Source: Burkholderia cepacia
GTDB lineage: Bacteria; Pseudomonadota; Gammaproteobacteria; Burkholderiales; Burkholderiaceae
Assembly (NCBI RefSeq): GCF_029962485.1
Contig: NZ_CP073638.1
Span: 2,728,001 to 2,792,000, forward strand
Length of the DNA stretch: 64,000 nt
Direction: 5' to 3'
The notes beneath the pieces are model-generated. The model worked only from the letters and a program-made list of their open reading frames with translations, was not told the origin of the DNA and made no database searches. Below, in pieces: positions 37,201 to 43,980 of this stretch. A program made the translations under genes and the position numbers. Within the stretch, counting starts at the first letter, position 1. Each line of letters begins with the position of its first letter.

Positions 37201-38935
37201 TGAGTCGCGCAGCTACCTGTGGCATCACGAGTTCGATGAAATCGGCACGCGGATCAAGACCGTCCGCCCCGATGGTCATGCACTGGACTGGTTGATCTAC
37301 GGTTCCGGTCACGTGCACGGGCTCATGCTTGACGGCGAGGAGCGAATTCAGTTCGAGCGCGACGATCTGCACCGCGAAACCGGGCGGATGCTGTCAAGCA
37401 AGGTGGCGCAGCAGACGCAATACGATCCGGCGGGCCGAATCACCCGACAGGCCGTTCGGCGATCGAATGCGCCGGCCGCGATGGCCGAGCGCCGGTATCG
37501 GTACGATGCCGTGGGGCAACTCGAGCATATCGAGGACAGCCGCAAGGGGCTGGTCAACTATCGTTATGACCCTGTTGGTCGCCTCATCGCGGCGATCGGG
37601 CCGCTCGGTACGGAGACATTCGCCTTCGACCCGGCAAGCAACATCATCGATCACGGCAGTCCCCGGCACGCGCGTACTTCGGGACCGGTGAAAGCAAGTC
37701 CCGTGGTGCCGGACAGCGTGGACAGTACGCTGCCGGCGGAAGTGCCGCGAGTGCTCGGGAATCTGTTGAAGGAATATGCGGGTACCCACTTCGAATACGA
37801 CGCGCGCGGGAATCTGATCGGGAAACGTTCGCCGACAGGCCGGCAGGAATACGAGTGGGACGGATTCAACCGGTTGAGAGTGGCGCGTGTCGCGGAGACT
37901 GCGCGGCACCATGAGGCCCGGTATTTTTACGATCCTTTCGGCCGCCGGATCGGTAAGGACGTGGATGGCGTGCGGACGGTGTTCGGCTGGGATGGCGATC
38001 AGCTTGCTTACGAAAGCAGCGAAGCCGGTGCGACGCAGTACGTGTACGAGCCGGAGTCGTTCGTGCCGCTTGCGCAATATGTGACGGCGCAACCGGTTGC
38101 CGGGATTCAGACGCCGGTGTGGCATGAGGGCGAGCCTTATGTGCCGGAGAAGGATCCGCTGCAACGTGTGCCCGAAAGACAGTCGGACGCGCATTTGTTC
38201 TACTACCACTGTGACCAGATCGGTACGCCGTTGCTGATGACGGACGAAGTGGGAGAGGTGGTATGGGAGGCGTCGTATCGAGCTTGGGGAGAGGCGCGGG
38301 AGGTGATTGCGCGGGCGTCGAAGGCAGCGGGCGTGGAGCCGAGGAACCCGATACGGTTTCAGGGGCAGCAGGAGGATGCGGAGACGGGGCTGAGGTATAA
38401 CCGCAACCGATACTATGATCAGGAGACGGGGCGGTTCATATCAAAGGATCCAATTGGACTACTGGGGGGGGGCAATCCTTACCAGTATGCGCCGAATCCG
38501 ACAGCATGGATTGATCCCCTCGGTTTGGCCAGAGACCTATCAGGCTGCGATCGTTCAGGGCGCCCGCTCGCGAGTAGCCAATACTCCGTGCTTTATGAGA
38601 TGCAACTCGACGCAGAGCATGTCAAGGGTTCGGACACGCTGCATTTCAGGGAGGCAAACAAAAATCTGAACACTGCTCTTCAGGGAGATTCATCGTTCAA
38701 AAACATGATGGATAATCATTTCCCCGGAATCTCTGATCACGTAACCGCAGGTCCACGTGGCGGATACAGTGCGGATGCTCCGAAGGGGTATAGTTGGCAC
38801 CATCATCCGTGCCGAAAAGGTGTGTTGCAGTTGGTCCCTATGTCACAACACCGAGCGCCTGGACCGGTTCAAGCAGTGTTGCATCCAGGTGGGAAGGGAG
38901 GGAAGGAGAACTGGGGAGGAGGGAGAACGCGATGA
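34274..38935 (+). CDS. Rhs polymorphic toxin with C-terminal WHH-type nuclease
   Basis: 1553 aa. Residues 1-330 form a non-Rhs N-terminal domain with a hydrophobic hairpin (ASMIPILNNLMALADALTDI; LGLAINLIGVIPFPPVLAPM); no PAAR domain is seen. The Rhs/YD core starts at about residue 345 (VDHCEECGVGASGGSISYSF) with many YDxxGRL repeats and ends with FISKDPIGLLGGGNPYQYAP and DPLGLA at about 1414-1419. The last 134 residues are the variable toxin, with W1508-H1509-H1510 and LQLVPMSQH, as in HNH/ENDO-VII nucleases of the WHH group. The stop overlaps the next gene's ATG. Such proteins usually reach rivals through type VI secretion, but no VgrG or Hcp gene lies here. Confidence 0.9.
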   Translation: MADQKLPPGAEHEQATPWLTDVHPEDVVASGEGFNAWLIDVTHGYVNVDRLATVASMIPILNNLMALADALTDIVSIIRKRGGELLDYLGLAINLIGVIPFPPVLAPMRLTARPLLALIRNELLIHKRDIGAAIVSIVVTHIQASCSTEIENFLTKLQSVVDELIDNCAAKAREIFTGLADGIDAAVAGKLFDPAENKRRAAEYRQQMKKSGWFSTDLVTGAWGYLSESGVALGKSNVNSAGSTMAGLVPEKYVAPIRQLAASLRTLAPVVVGKINELKGSDEGKLMWLLLKLINALRHKREAMRAGSVKSQGTTEVEARRQQVPLAATKKEAKAKGSGVDHCEECGVGASGGSISYSFGDETFSHADFELPGAMPVVWMRVYRSRLAGYDAGELGARWLSPYMTRIDVRDGKWIYSDSTGRNIEYPALAAGAVHDDRVEGVTLSRLDDTWTTVAYGHDLLHVYEKRGDSFRLALQKDRAGNTIALDYDDANRLARLVSSAGHTLAFRHDSRGRIATIEQIVDANTRTTLAQYQYDENGDLVRAADRYGNVRQYAYDRHLITRYTDRTGRGMNLEWEGADRDDNTNAQCVREYADDGSHDIRLMWHPNIRLTYVTDALGNVTRYYYNIRGYMYRIAYPDGTEEWMRRDQDNNLVMHVHRDGGIEEMDYDARGNMTKHYRVDGAMVEMGYDDRDHLVRFKDPEGYVWERSYDDAGNLVAQKDPLGHETKYAYDAAGMPVKMVDAKGGAKVLVYDNAGQLLQYTDCSGKVTKWRYDRDGRLAQSTDAAGNATAYQYGKNGAVSEISSAAGTYRYTHDAEGRLLSHTDPLERVTRFSYDVAGRVASRVDALGYTLAYRYDRLGRLTALTDANRATYQFHYDPAGRLLEEIGFDGKRTTYGYNEGTLQPVKIDEGGQVTELEFDQAGRIVCRTSGASKERFAYDASGRLIEARNSHSQMQMFFDPVGNQVREHHAYRLFGESRSYLWHHEFDEIGTRIKTVRPDGHALDWLIYGSGHVHGLMLDGEERIQFERDDLHRETGRMLSSKVAQQTQYDPAGRITRQAVRRSNAPAAMAERRYRYDAVGQLEHIEDSRKGLVNYRYDPVGRLIAAIGPLGTETFAFDPASNIIDHGSPRHARTSGPVKASPVVPDSVDSTLPAEVPRVLGNLLKEYAGTHFEYDARGNLIGKRSPTGRQEYEWDGFNRLRVARVAETARHHEARYFYDPFGRRIGKDVDGVRTVFGWDGDQLAYESSEAGATQYVYEPESFVPLAQYVTAQPVAGIQTPVWHEGEPYVPEKDPLQRVPERQSDAHLFYYHCDQIGTPLLMTDEVGEVVWEASYRAWGEAREVIARASKAAGVEPRNPIRFQGQQEDAETGLRYNRNRYYDQETGRFISKDPIGLLGGGNPYQYAPNPTAWIDPLGLARDLSGCDRSGRPLASSQYSVLYEMQLDAEHVKGSDTLHFREANKNLNTALQGDSSFKNMMDNHFPGISDHVTAGPRGGYSADAPKGYSWHHHPCRKGVLQLVPMSQHRAPGPVQAVLHPGGKGGKENWGGGRTR
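37991..38420 (+). repeat. Rhs direct repeat, full-length gene copy
   Basis: 430 bp that recur, nearly identical and without gaps, at 39608-40037 (constant offset 1617). Covers the last part of the Rhs core up to the conserved YNRxRYYD. Homologous recombination between copies would swap the WHH tip for the colicin E3-like tip. Confidence 0.9.
38395..38459 (+). repeat. 65-bp direct repeat at the Rhs tip junction (full-length copy)
   Basis: GTATAACCGCAACCGATACT through GGATCCAATTGG; recurs at 40695-40759 with few differences (constant offset 2300). Short homology suitable for recombining the AHH tip onto the full-length gene. Confidence 0.85.
38464..38472 (+). repeat. G9 homopolymer at the Rhs core/toxin boundary
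   Basis: Nine consecutive G encode the GGG after DPIGLL. The corresponding places in the two displaced cassettes (near 40079 and 40765) have no such run. A one-base slip would put the nuclease out of frame. Confidence 0.85.
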
Positions 38936-39258
38936 AAGACAAGTTGACGGTATTGCGTGAAGTTTTAGTCGGTATTGATCAGGTGCCATGGAATTATGCA
39001 TTGTTTATGCCGCATGGTGTTGATTGGAATGAAAATACTAAATGTGCGGTTCTAAATCCGAATGATTTTGAAAATGAGCCTGATCCTGATCGCCCACGAT
39101 TTGCGGTAGATAATGATTTGCACTATGCTCTCGGCATTCAAATTGTTGAGAGTATTGTCGATAACGCCAGGGATCAACGAGATAATGCGAGCGTGTCGGA
39201 TTTGGTTGATGCCTTTGTCTATTACTACGACAACGATGCATATATCGATTGGAAGTAA
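38932..39258 (+). CDS. putative immunity protein for the WHH nuclease
   Basis: 108 aa acidic soluble protein beginning MKDKLTVLREVLVGIDQVPW and ending YYDNDAYIDWK. Its ATG overlaps the Rhs stop codon (ATGA), the usual layout of a toxin and its immunity gene. GC is far below the Rhs core. I recognise a resemblance to small immunity-type domains of unknown function (DUF7716-like) but cannot confirm it. Function is inferred from position. Confidence 0.75.
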   Translation: MKDKLTVLREVLVGIDQVPWNYALFMPHGVDWNENTKCAVLNPNDFENEPDPDRPRFAVDNDLHYALGIQIVESIVDNARDQRDNASVSDLVDAFVYYYDNDAYIDWK

Positions 39259-39325
39259 TTGGTTGATAATTAATGTTGATTTATGATGTTTATTGGGACT
39301 GAGGTCGGCAAAATTGGACGTGTGA

Positions 39326-39433
39326 AATGGTTTGCACGATGGGTCTTCTGATTTCAGGTTGGACGGGGTTCCGGTAATAGTTGGTTTTGCCGAAAATACG
39401 GAAGATGACCTGGGCGAGCCCGTGCAGAACTAA
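39326..39433 (+). pseudogene. short coding remnant between Rhs cassettes
   Basis: 35 open codons ending HDGSSDFRLDGVPVIVGF and AENTEDDLGEPVQN before TAA, protein-like but with no start codon. It may be the tail of a lost immunity or toxin gene. The rest of 39259-39541 holds a terminator and nothing else I can recognise. Confidence 0.35.
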
Positions 39434-39470
39434 GATTTATTAGGCGAGTATCCAAAGTTTTTTTAGTATA

Positions 39471-39498
39471 GGGCCGCGTGAGCGGCCCTTGTTCTTTT
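39471..39498 (+). terminator. rho-independent terminator inside the rhs locus
   Basis: GGGCCGC, GTGA loop, GCGGCCC, then TTGTTCTTTT. It lies after the coding remnant and before the displaced Rhs cassette, so it would separate the full-length rhs/immunity transcript from the downstream cassettes. Confidence 0.75.
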
Positions 39499-39541
39499 GG
39501 GGCTTGAGCTGGTTAGGTGATTTGGTTTCGGTGGGCGAGGC

Positions 39542-40405
39542 GAATACGGCGCTCGCGGGAGCCTGATCGGGAAGCATCCACTGTTGGGTCGCCAGGAATA
39601 CGAGTGTGATGGCGATCAGCATGCCTACGATAGCAGTGAACCCGGCGCTACGCAGTACGTGTACGAGCCGGAATCGTTCGTGCCGCTTGCGCAATATGTG
39701 ACGGCGCAACCGGTTGCCGGGATTCAGACACCGGTGTGGCATGAGGGCGAGCCGTATGTGCCGGAGAAGGATCCGTTGCAACGTGTGCCCGAAAGACAGT
39801 CGGACGCGCATTTGTTCTACTACCACTGTGACCAGATCGGTACGCCGTTGCTGATGACGGACGAGGTGGGAGAGGTGGTATGGGAGGCGTCGTACCGGGC
39901 CTGGGGAGAGGCGCGGGAGGTGATTGCGCGGGTGTCGAAGGCGGCGGGTGTGGAGCCGAGGAGCTCGATACGGTTTCAGGGGTAGCAGGAGGATGCCGAG
40001 ACGGGGCTGAGGTACAACCGGCATCGGTACTATGATCCGGGCAGTGGTAGATTCATCGGCAAGGACCCGATTGGGCTCGCTGGTGGGCTCGACGTCTATC
40101 AATATGCAGCTAACCCTATCGAATGGATCGATCTACTCGGATTGAGCAAGTACATTCCCGCGCCAGCGAGTTTGCCCGGCTTCCCGGATGCCGTGCGCGT
40201 AAAACCGAAGACGCCGGTGCAAGGTGGCGGCGGACTACGAAAGCGCTGGAAGCGAGCAAACGGATGCATTTGCGAGTGGGACTCTCAGCTTGCCGAAGTT
40301 GAAATGTACAACAAGCGAGGAAAGCACATGGGCGCATTTGATCCCGAGACGGGCGAAGCTATATCTGGCAAGGGAGCTGACCCAGCAAGGACGATTGAGC
40401 CATGA
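39542..40405 (+). pseudogene. displaced Rhs C-terminal cassette with colicin E3-like ribonuclease domain
   Basis: In-frame Rhs core tail from EYGARGSLIGK, missing about 43 residues relative to the full-length gene between its two WDG sites, then interrupted by TAG at 39983-39985 where the full-length gene has CAG (38366-38368). After the stop the frame runs on through [12 protein letters not shown] and WIDLLGL into a toxin tip: [48 protein letters not shown]. This matches the cytotoxic 16S-rRNA-cleaving domain of colicin E3 and cloacin. The His of the colicin motif WDSQHGELE is Leu here (40289-40291). It has no start and is silent unless recombined onto a full-length rhs. The stop overlaps the next gene. 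Confidence 0.85.
39608..40037 (+). repeat. Rhs direct repeat, displaced cassette copy
   Basis: Second copy of the 430-bp repeat. It differs at scattered bases, including the CAG to TAG change at 39983. Confidence 0.9.
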
Positions 40406-40656
40406 GTGAAGAAAACATATATCGCTATATTTCTGTTTTTGAAAAGGATGGCGATGCGCATGTGAGGGATATTTCTTTTTCAAGCGCACCCACTCTTCAT
40501 TTGCTTCAGAATATATTTCTGGATGGTGCCGATGATTCAATGTACGATGAGTATTCTATAGATGCTAATAAGGCAATACAACTCGCGCCATTCGTGAAAG
40601 AGGAGTTTGATCTGAAGAGGTTTGAATATTTTCTTTCTTGCGATAGTTGGGCGTAG
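40402..40656 (+). CDS. putative immunity protein for the colicin E3-like tip
   Basis: 84 aa acidic protein ([20 protein letters not shown] to FLSCDSWA), about the size of colicin E3 immunity protein (about 85 aa), though I see no clear sequence match to it. Its ATG overlaps the toxin stop (ATGA). The content of D/E and low GC fit an immunity role. A DUF7683-like relationship is possible but unverified. It probably depends on its own or read-through transcription because the toxin frame is broken. Confidence 0.7.
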   Translation: MSEENIYRYISVFEKDGDAHVRDISFSSAPTLHLLQNIFLDGADDSMYDEYSIDANKAIQLAPFVKEEFDLKRFEYFLSCDSWA

Positions 40657-40677
40657 AAGTCGATCCAGCAAGGGCCG

Positions 40678-41211
40678 GTGAAGTGGTCTTTGCTGTATAA
40701 CTGCAACCGATACTATGATCAGGAGACGGGGCGGTTCATCAGCGAGGATCCAATTGGCCTTGCAGGTGGCGTCAATCCCTTCCAATATGCACCGAATCCT
40801 ATTCAGTGGGCCGACCCCCGAGAACTATGTAGTTCTACATTGAATCGCAATCTGGGTGGGGTGACCGGTGATCACATGCAGGCGCATCATTTGATTCCGG
40901 ATGAAATATGGGGGAAGCATCAGACATTTTTCGATGACATTGGAATGAAGGGGAGGCGTGGCGCCAAAGAGAACGGTTTGCTCATACCTGGCAGTGAGGA
41001 AAAAGTAAAGTCGGCAAAGCGAAAATTTTATCGCTGTGGTCCGCGCGCAATATATTCAACCGGAGCCAACTTGCAGGTTGATCGTATTGAATCTGCATTC
41101 AAGTGTGGTGCTATTGATGCGGCACAGGCGCGCGATAAAATTTCTCAGTTACAAAATGCGAGCCGGATTCTTTTGATGTCGCCGGGTGCGAACCCGATTC
41201 GCCTAACCTGA
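40678..41211 (+). pseudogene. displaced Rhs C-terminal cassette with AHH nuclease tip
   Basis: Starts without a proper initiation site inside Rhs core (from about 40695, NRYYDQETGRFISEDPIGLA) and runs through GGVNPFQYAPNPIQWADPRE into a toxin domain with HMQAHHLIPDEIWG, the AHH motif of HNH/ENDO-VII nucleases. About 135 residues of tip are intact (to SPGANPIRLT). It has lost all the upstream Rhs core, so it is a silent reserve tip or a relic. The next gene, 7 bp away, is the likely immunity gene. Confidence 0.8.
40695..40759 (+). repeat. 65-bp direct repeat at the Rhs tip junction (AHH cassette copy)
   Basis: Partner of 38395-38459; marks the left edge of homology of the AHH cassette. Confidence 0.85.
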
Positions 41212-41218
41212 GGTCGAT

Positions 41219-41905
41219 ATGTCAAGCTATTACGCTTTGCTCGAAAAGAAAGAGCGCGGTTGTCCGGTCGGTGCGATGCACGGAGTCGTTTACGACAAGT
41301 TCGTTGAAAATGTGCGTGACGTAAATTACGGAGAGAAGCCATGGTACAACTATCGAGATTTGCCGGGGGATATGTTCTCGGATGAGATGTTTTTGATATC
41401 CCTTGATAAGCTCATTTCTTACGATATCAGATCAAGCGGGGCTGATTCGAAGTTTCATATTGTTAGTCAGGACTTTTTTCAGATATTGATTGATTTCTCC
41501 GTCCCCATTCAGGATAGTCAGAATATAGCTATCGTAGATTCGAAGGGGAGGGGTGTTTCAGAAAAAGAATATAAAATAATATCATTTGGATCTGACATCT
41601 ATAAAGAGGGGGCGCTGGAGGAATCTTCGATCGTTGGGTTAAACGAATTCGGGGATCATTTTGTGGTTGAGGCTGTTGGTTTTAAAAGTGGGTTTAAATC
41701 AGATTTTTTTAAGATAAAAAATTTGGATTTGACGCAAAGTGCAATCTTCTGTTCCGAGGAGTTTGCCAGGGAGGCGGTAAAGCGAAAGGTTGCTGCAGGT
41801 GTTGAATTCAGAAGAATCGATGAGGTCGATTGGGCGTCAGCGGCTCCGAATAATTTTATGGGGTTCTTGACGGGCGATAGCGAACCTTTGCTTTTCATTC
41901 ACTAA
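41219..41905 (+). CDS. putative immunity protein for the AHH nuclease
   Basis: 228 aa soluble protein beginning MSSYYALLEKKERGCPVGAM, with GAGG upstream of the ATG. It starts 7 bp after the AHH tip. The N-terminus (YYALxxxxxxGCPVGxxxGxxYDK) and C-terminus (FCSEEFAREAVKR, GVEFRRIDEVDW) are shared with the protein at 43168. The fold resembles Imm11/Imm43-type immunity families as I remember them; this needs a profile search. GC about 45%, unlike the chromosome background. Confidence 0.75.
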   Translation: MSSYYALLEKKERGCPVGAMHGVVYDKFVENVRDVNYGEKPWYNYRDLPGDMFSDEMFLISLDKLISYDIRSSGADSKFHIVSQDFFQILIDFSVPIQDSQNIAIVDSKGRGVSEKEYKIISFGSDIYKEGALEESSIVGLNEFGDHFVVEAVGFKSGFKSDFFKIKNLDLTQSAIFCSEEFAREAVKRKVAAGVEFRRIDEVDWASAAPNNFMGFLTGDSEPLLFIH

Positions 41906-42177
41906 TTCTTGTCCCAAGGATTTGCGGGCGTGATTCCGTGCGCTTGTTCCTTGCCAGCGGTTGACTGAGGTGCGCAAGATCATTGCGCGATGCATGTCCT
42001 CGAGTTGGAAGCAGGAGCATTTCGCTTCGCGAGGTCGACATCTGTAACCAATTTGCTTCAGTGGATAGTACTGTGCTCCAGTGGTCCCTCATACGTGCCT
42101 GCACATCAGATCAGGCCCTTTGATCAAATAAGTTTCTGGATGGTCTGTGCTGTTGCGACGGAATTAAGGGGCATCTT

Positions 42178-42768
42178 ATGATCAAGAAAATACTTTTCTC
42201 TTCCGACTCTGCGAGTCTCGACCAAGCCCATGCGGGCGGGGGGTGCTTATTACCAAGTAGCTATCCTTGGCCGAAGGATGCAAAGGGCGAAAATCTGCTT
42301 CATCTCTTATCGATTCCCGCGAGCTGGATAAATGAATCTGTCGAAGGCTGGGTGTCAATATTTACACCATTTTCCATGGATGACCCGTTTCTGCATTGGG
42401 AGGAGTTGACGTCGGACGGCGACAACTATTCCATTGTAATTTCCCATGATAACAATGGGGTGGCGAGAAATGAGTATTCCGGAATGATCTCTCAGGCAAA
42501 GCAAGTTTGCCTGAGTGTTGTTAATGAGGGTGATTCGGATAAGAATTTTGAGTCGAAAATTTACGGAATTCCCGCGTGGTTGCAAGACAAAGAGGATGTT
42601 GCGAATCGTGAGTGTCTGTTTGCGGTGAATGGGGATGATTTTGATATCGTTTTTGATGAGGAGCCGGGAATTTTTTCTGATGGTGTGGTTTATGTGTTTT
42701 TGAATAATGATTTTGGTGAGGGAGGTAGGCCGAGCGCTCAGGGGTTTATTACTTTTCAGTTCACGTAA
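42178..42768 (+). CDS. orphan immunity-like protein (DUF1963/YwqG-like)
   Basis: 196 aa acidic protein. The N-terminal block GGGCLLPSSYPWPKDAKGEN, then LLHLLSIP, is typical of the YwqG/DUF1963 family, members of which occur as immunity proteins in polymorphic toxin loci. AAGGGG precedes the ATG. No toxin tip lies directly upstream; 41906-42177 holds no gene I can recognise. It may protect against an Rhs tip not present in this strain. Confidence 0.65.
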   Translation: MIKKILFSSDSASLDQAHAGGGCLLPSSYPWPKDAKGENLLHLLSIPASWINESVEGWVSIFTPFSMDDPFLHWEELTSDGDNYSIVISHDNNGVARNEYSGMISQAKQVCLSVVNEGDSDKNFESKIYGIPAWLQDKEDVANRECLFAVNGDDFDIVFDEEPGIFSDGVVYVFLNNDFGEGGRPSAQGFITFQFT

Positions 42769-43167
42769 CCTGGGCGATGTTGGGTGTGGTTCGGTTGCTC
42801 TCGGCAGCATCCGAGAAATTGCTGGCTAAAAGGTCCCAGTGGAGTCGCCTGTGCATCTGCCGATCAGAGTAAGTTGATTGCTGCCGCGCACCCGGTGAAG
42901 CTGAGATGATGCGTGTCGGTGGCGCAACTGGAATGGTGGTGCTAAGCAAAGAATGGCTTGGAATAAATTTTGTTTTGAATTCGCGATGCTGCGATGGAAC
43001 AGGTTGATCTGGCTCAGTTATCATCGAGCATGATTTTTTCCATGGGCTACGTGAACTTTATTTTGATTTCGGCCGAATGAGGCTAGAACCGCAAAAAGGT
43101 TGCGAGTGCTGCCGCCGACACCAAAGAATGGCGATGATTGGATTTGCCGGGCGAGGAGCTATCTGCC
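42769..43167. other. gap between two orphan immunity genes
   Basis: 399 bp with mixed GC and several stops in all frames. A short frame ending KKVASAAADTKEWR before TGA at about 43136 looks like the tail of a lost toxin tip. Nothing else recognised. Confidence 0.35.
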
Positions 43168-43794
43168 GTGAAGTATTACGTTCTATCTCAAAGAGCGGCT
43201 CCAGGCTGCCCGGTCGGTATGCTGAATGGCGCGCTATACGACAAGTACTATCAGGACCCAACGAGTGTAGAAGTTGGATACTTCCCGTGGTACGCGAATC
43301 CGTCACGCGGGAAGGCGCACATAAAATTTCCTGACGGAGTCGTCTTCATCACCAAAGACGACAGGTACGATTTTGATGTCCGTGGAGACTTGGGTTTTTA
43401 TTACCTGCTGAGCGAAAGATTTTGCACCGTCGTCTCTGAGTTGAACGTCGCAATGATCGACATCGCTCCCGTCGAGATCTTGTCTTTGGCAGGAACGCCC
43501 GCTTCGCGCGCAGGCTATTGCGTTGCGATCTTCCCTAGCTTTCAACCCGAAGAGGTGGATGGCGGCGAGTCGAAGTTTGTAAACGGGAAATTTGGCGGAA
43601 TCGCAAGAATAACGAAGCTGGTTGTATCCGACGATTTCGCATGCCATGTCTTCAAGCTAAGCGGCATGGAGGGGAGCAGCAACTCGCTGATCTGCTCCGA
43701 GCACTTTCGCGACGAAGCCATCAGGCGTGGCATCAAGGGGGTCGAATTTCTAGATGTGGAGAGCGTCGACTGGCCAGCGGTGAAGCCTGTTTGA
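43168..43794 (+). CDS. orphan immunity protein, paralogue of the AHH immunity gene
   Basis: 208 aa from GTG 43168 (VKYYVLSQRAAPGCPVG), with GAGGAG 9 bp upstream; 43138 is a possible longer start. Clearly related to the protein at 41219: same GCPVGxxxGxxYDK start and ICSEHFRDEAIRRGIKGVEF end. No toxin tip is left beside it. It is the right edge of the rhs locus; normal high-GC genes resume after it. Confidence 0.75.
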   Translation: MKYYVLSQRAAPGCPVGMLNGALYDKYYQDPTSVEVGYFPWYANPSRGKAHIKFPDGVVFITKDDRYDFDVRGDLGFYYLLSERFCTVVSELNVAMIDIAPVEILSLAGTPASRAGYCVAIFPSFQPEEVDGGESKFVNGKFGGIARITKLVVSDDFACHVFKLSGMEGSSNSLICSEHFRDEAIRRGIKGVEFLDVESVDWPAVKPV

Positions 43795-43980
43795 CGTCGC
43801 GCTCAGTTCGACAGCGATAGTGGACCAGCTTGATCCCATCCGCTCCTGTGGTCCTTCACCCGCCCCCGCGCATCAACCGATTGATGTGCTCAGGCCCTCG
43901 CCTCGCTAAAATGCGCGAAGCCGCTCGCCAGCCCCCTCCGCTGGCGCCAAGGACAATCAAGAATCCGGAGACTCGCCACC

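Noticed and set aside
38794..38931. Longer start for the first immunity gene (adds 46 residues)
   Set aside because: It would overlap the nuclease tip deeply; the ATG overlapping the toxin stop (ATGA) is the natural start.
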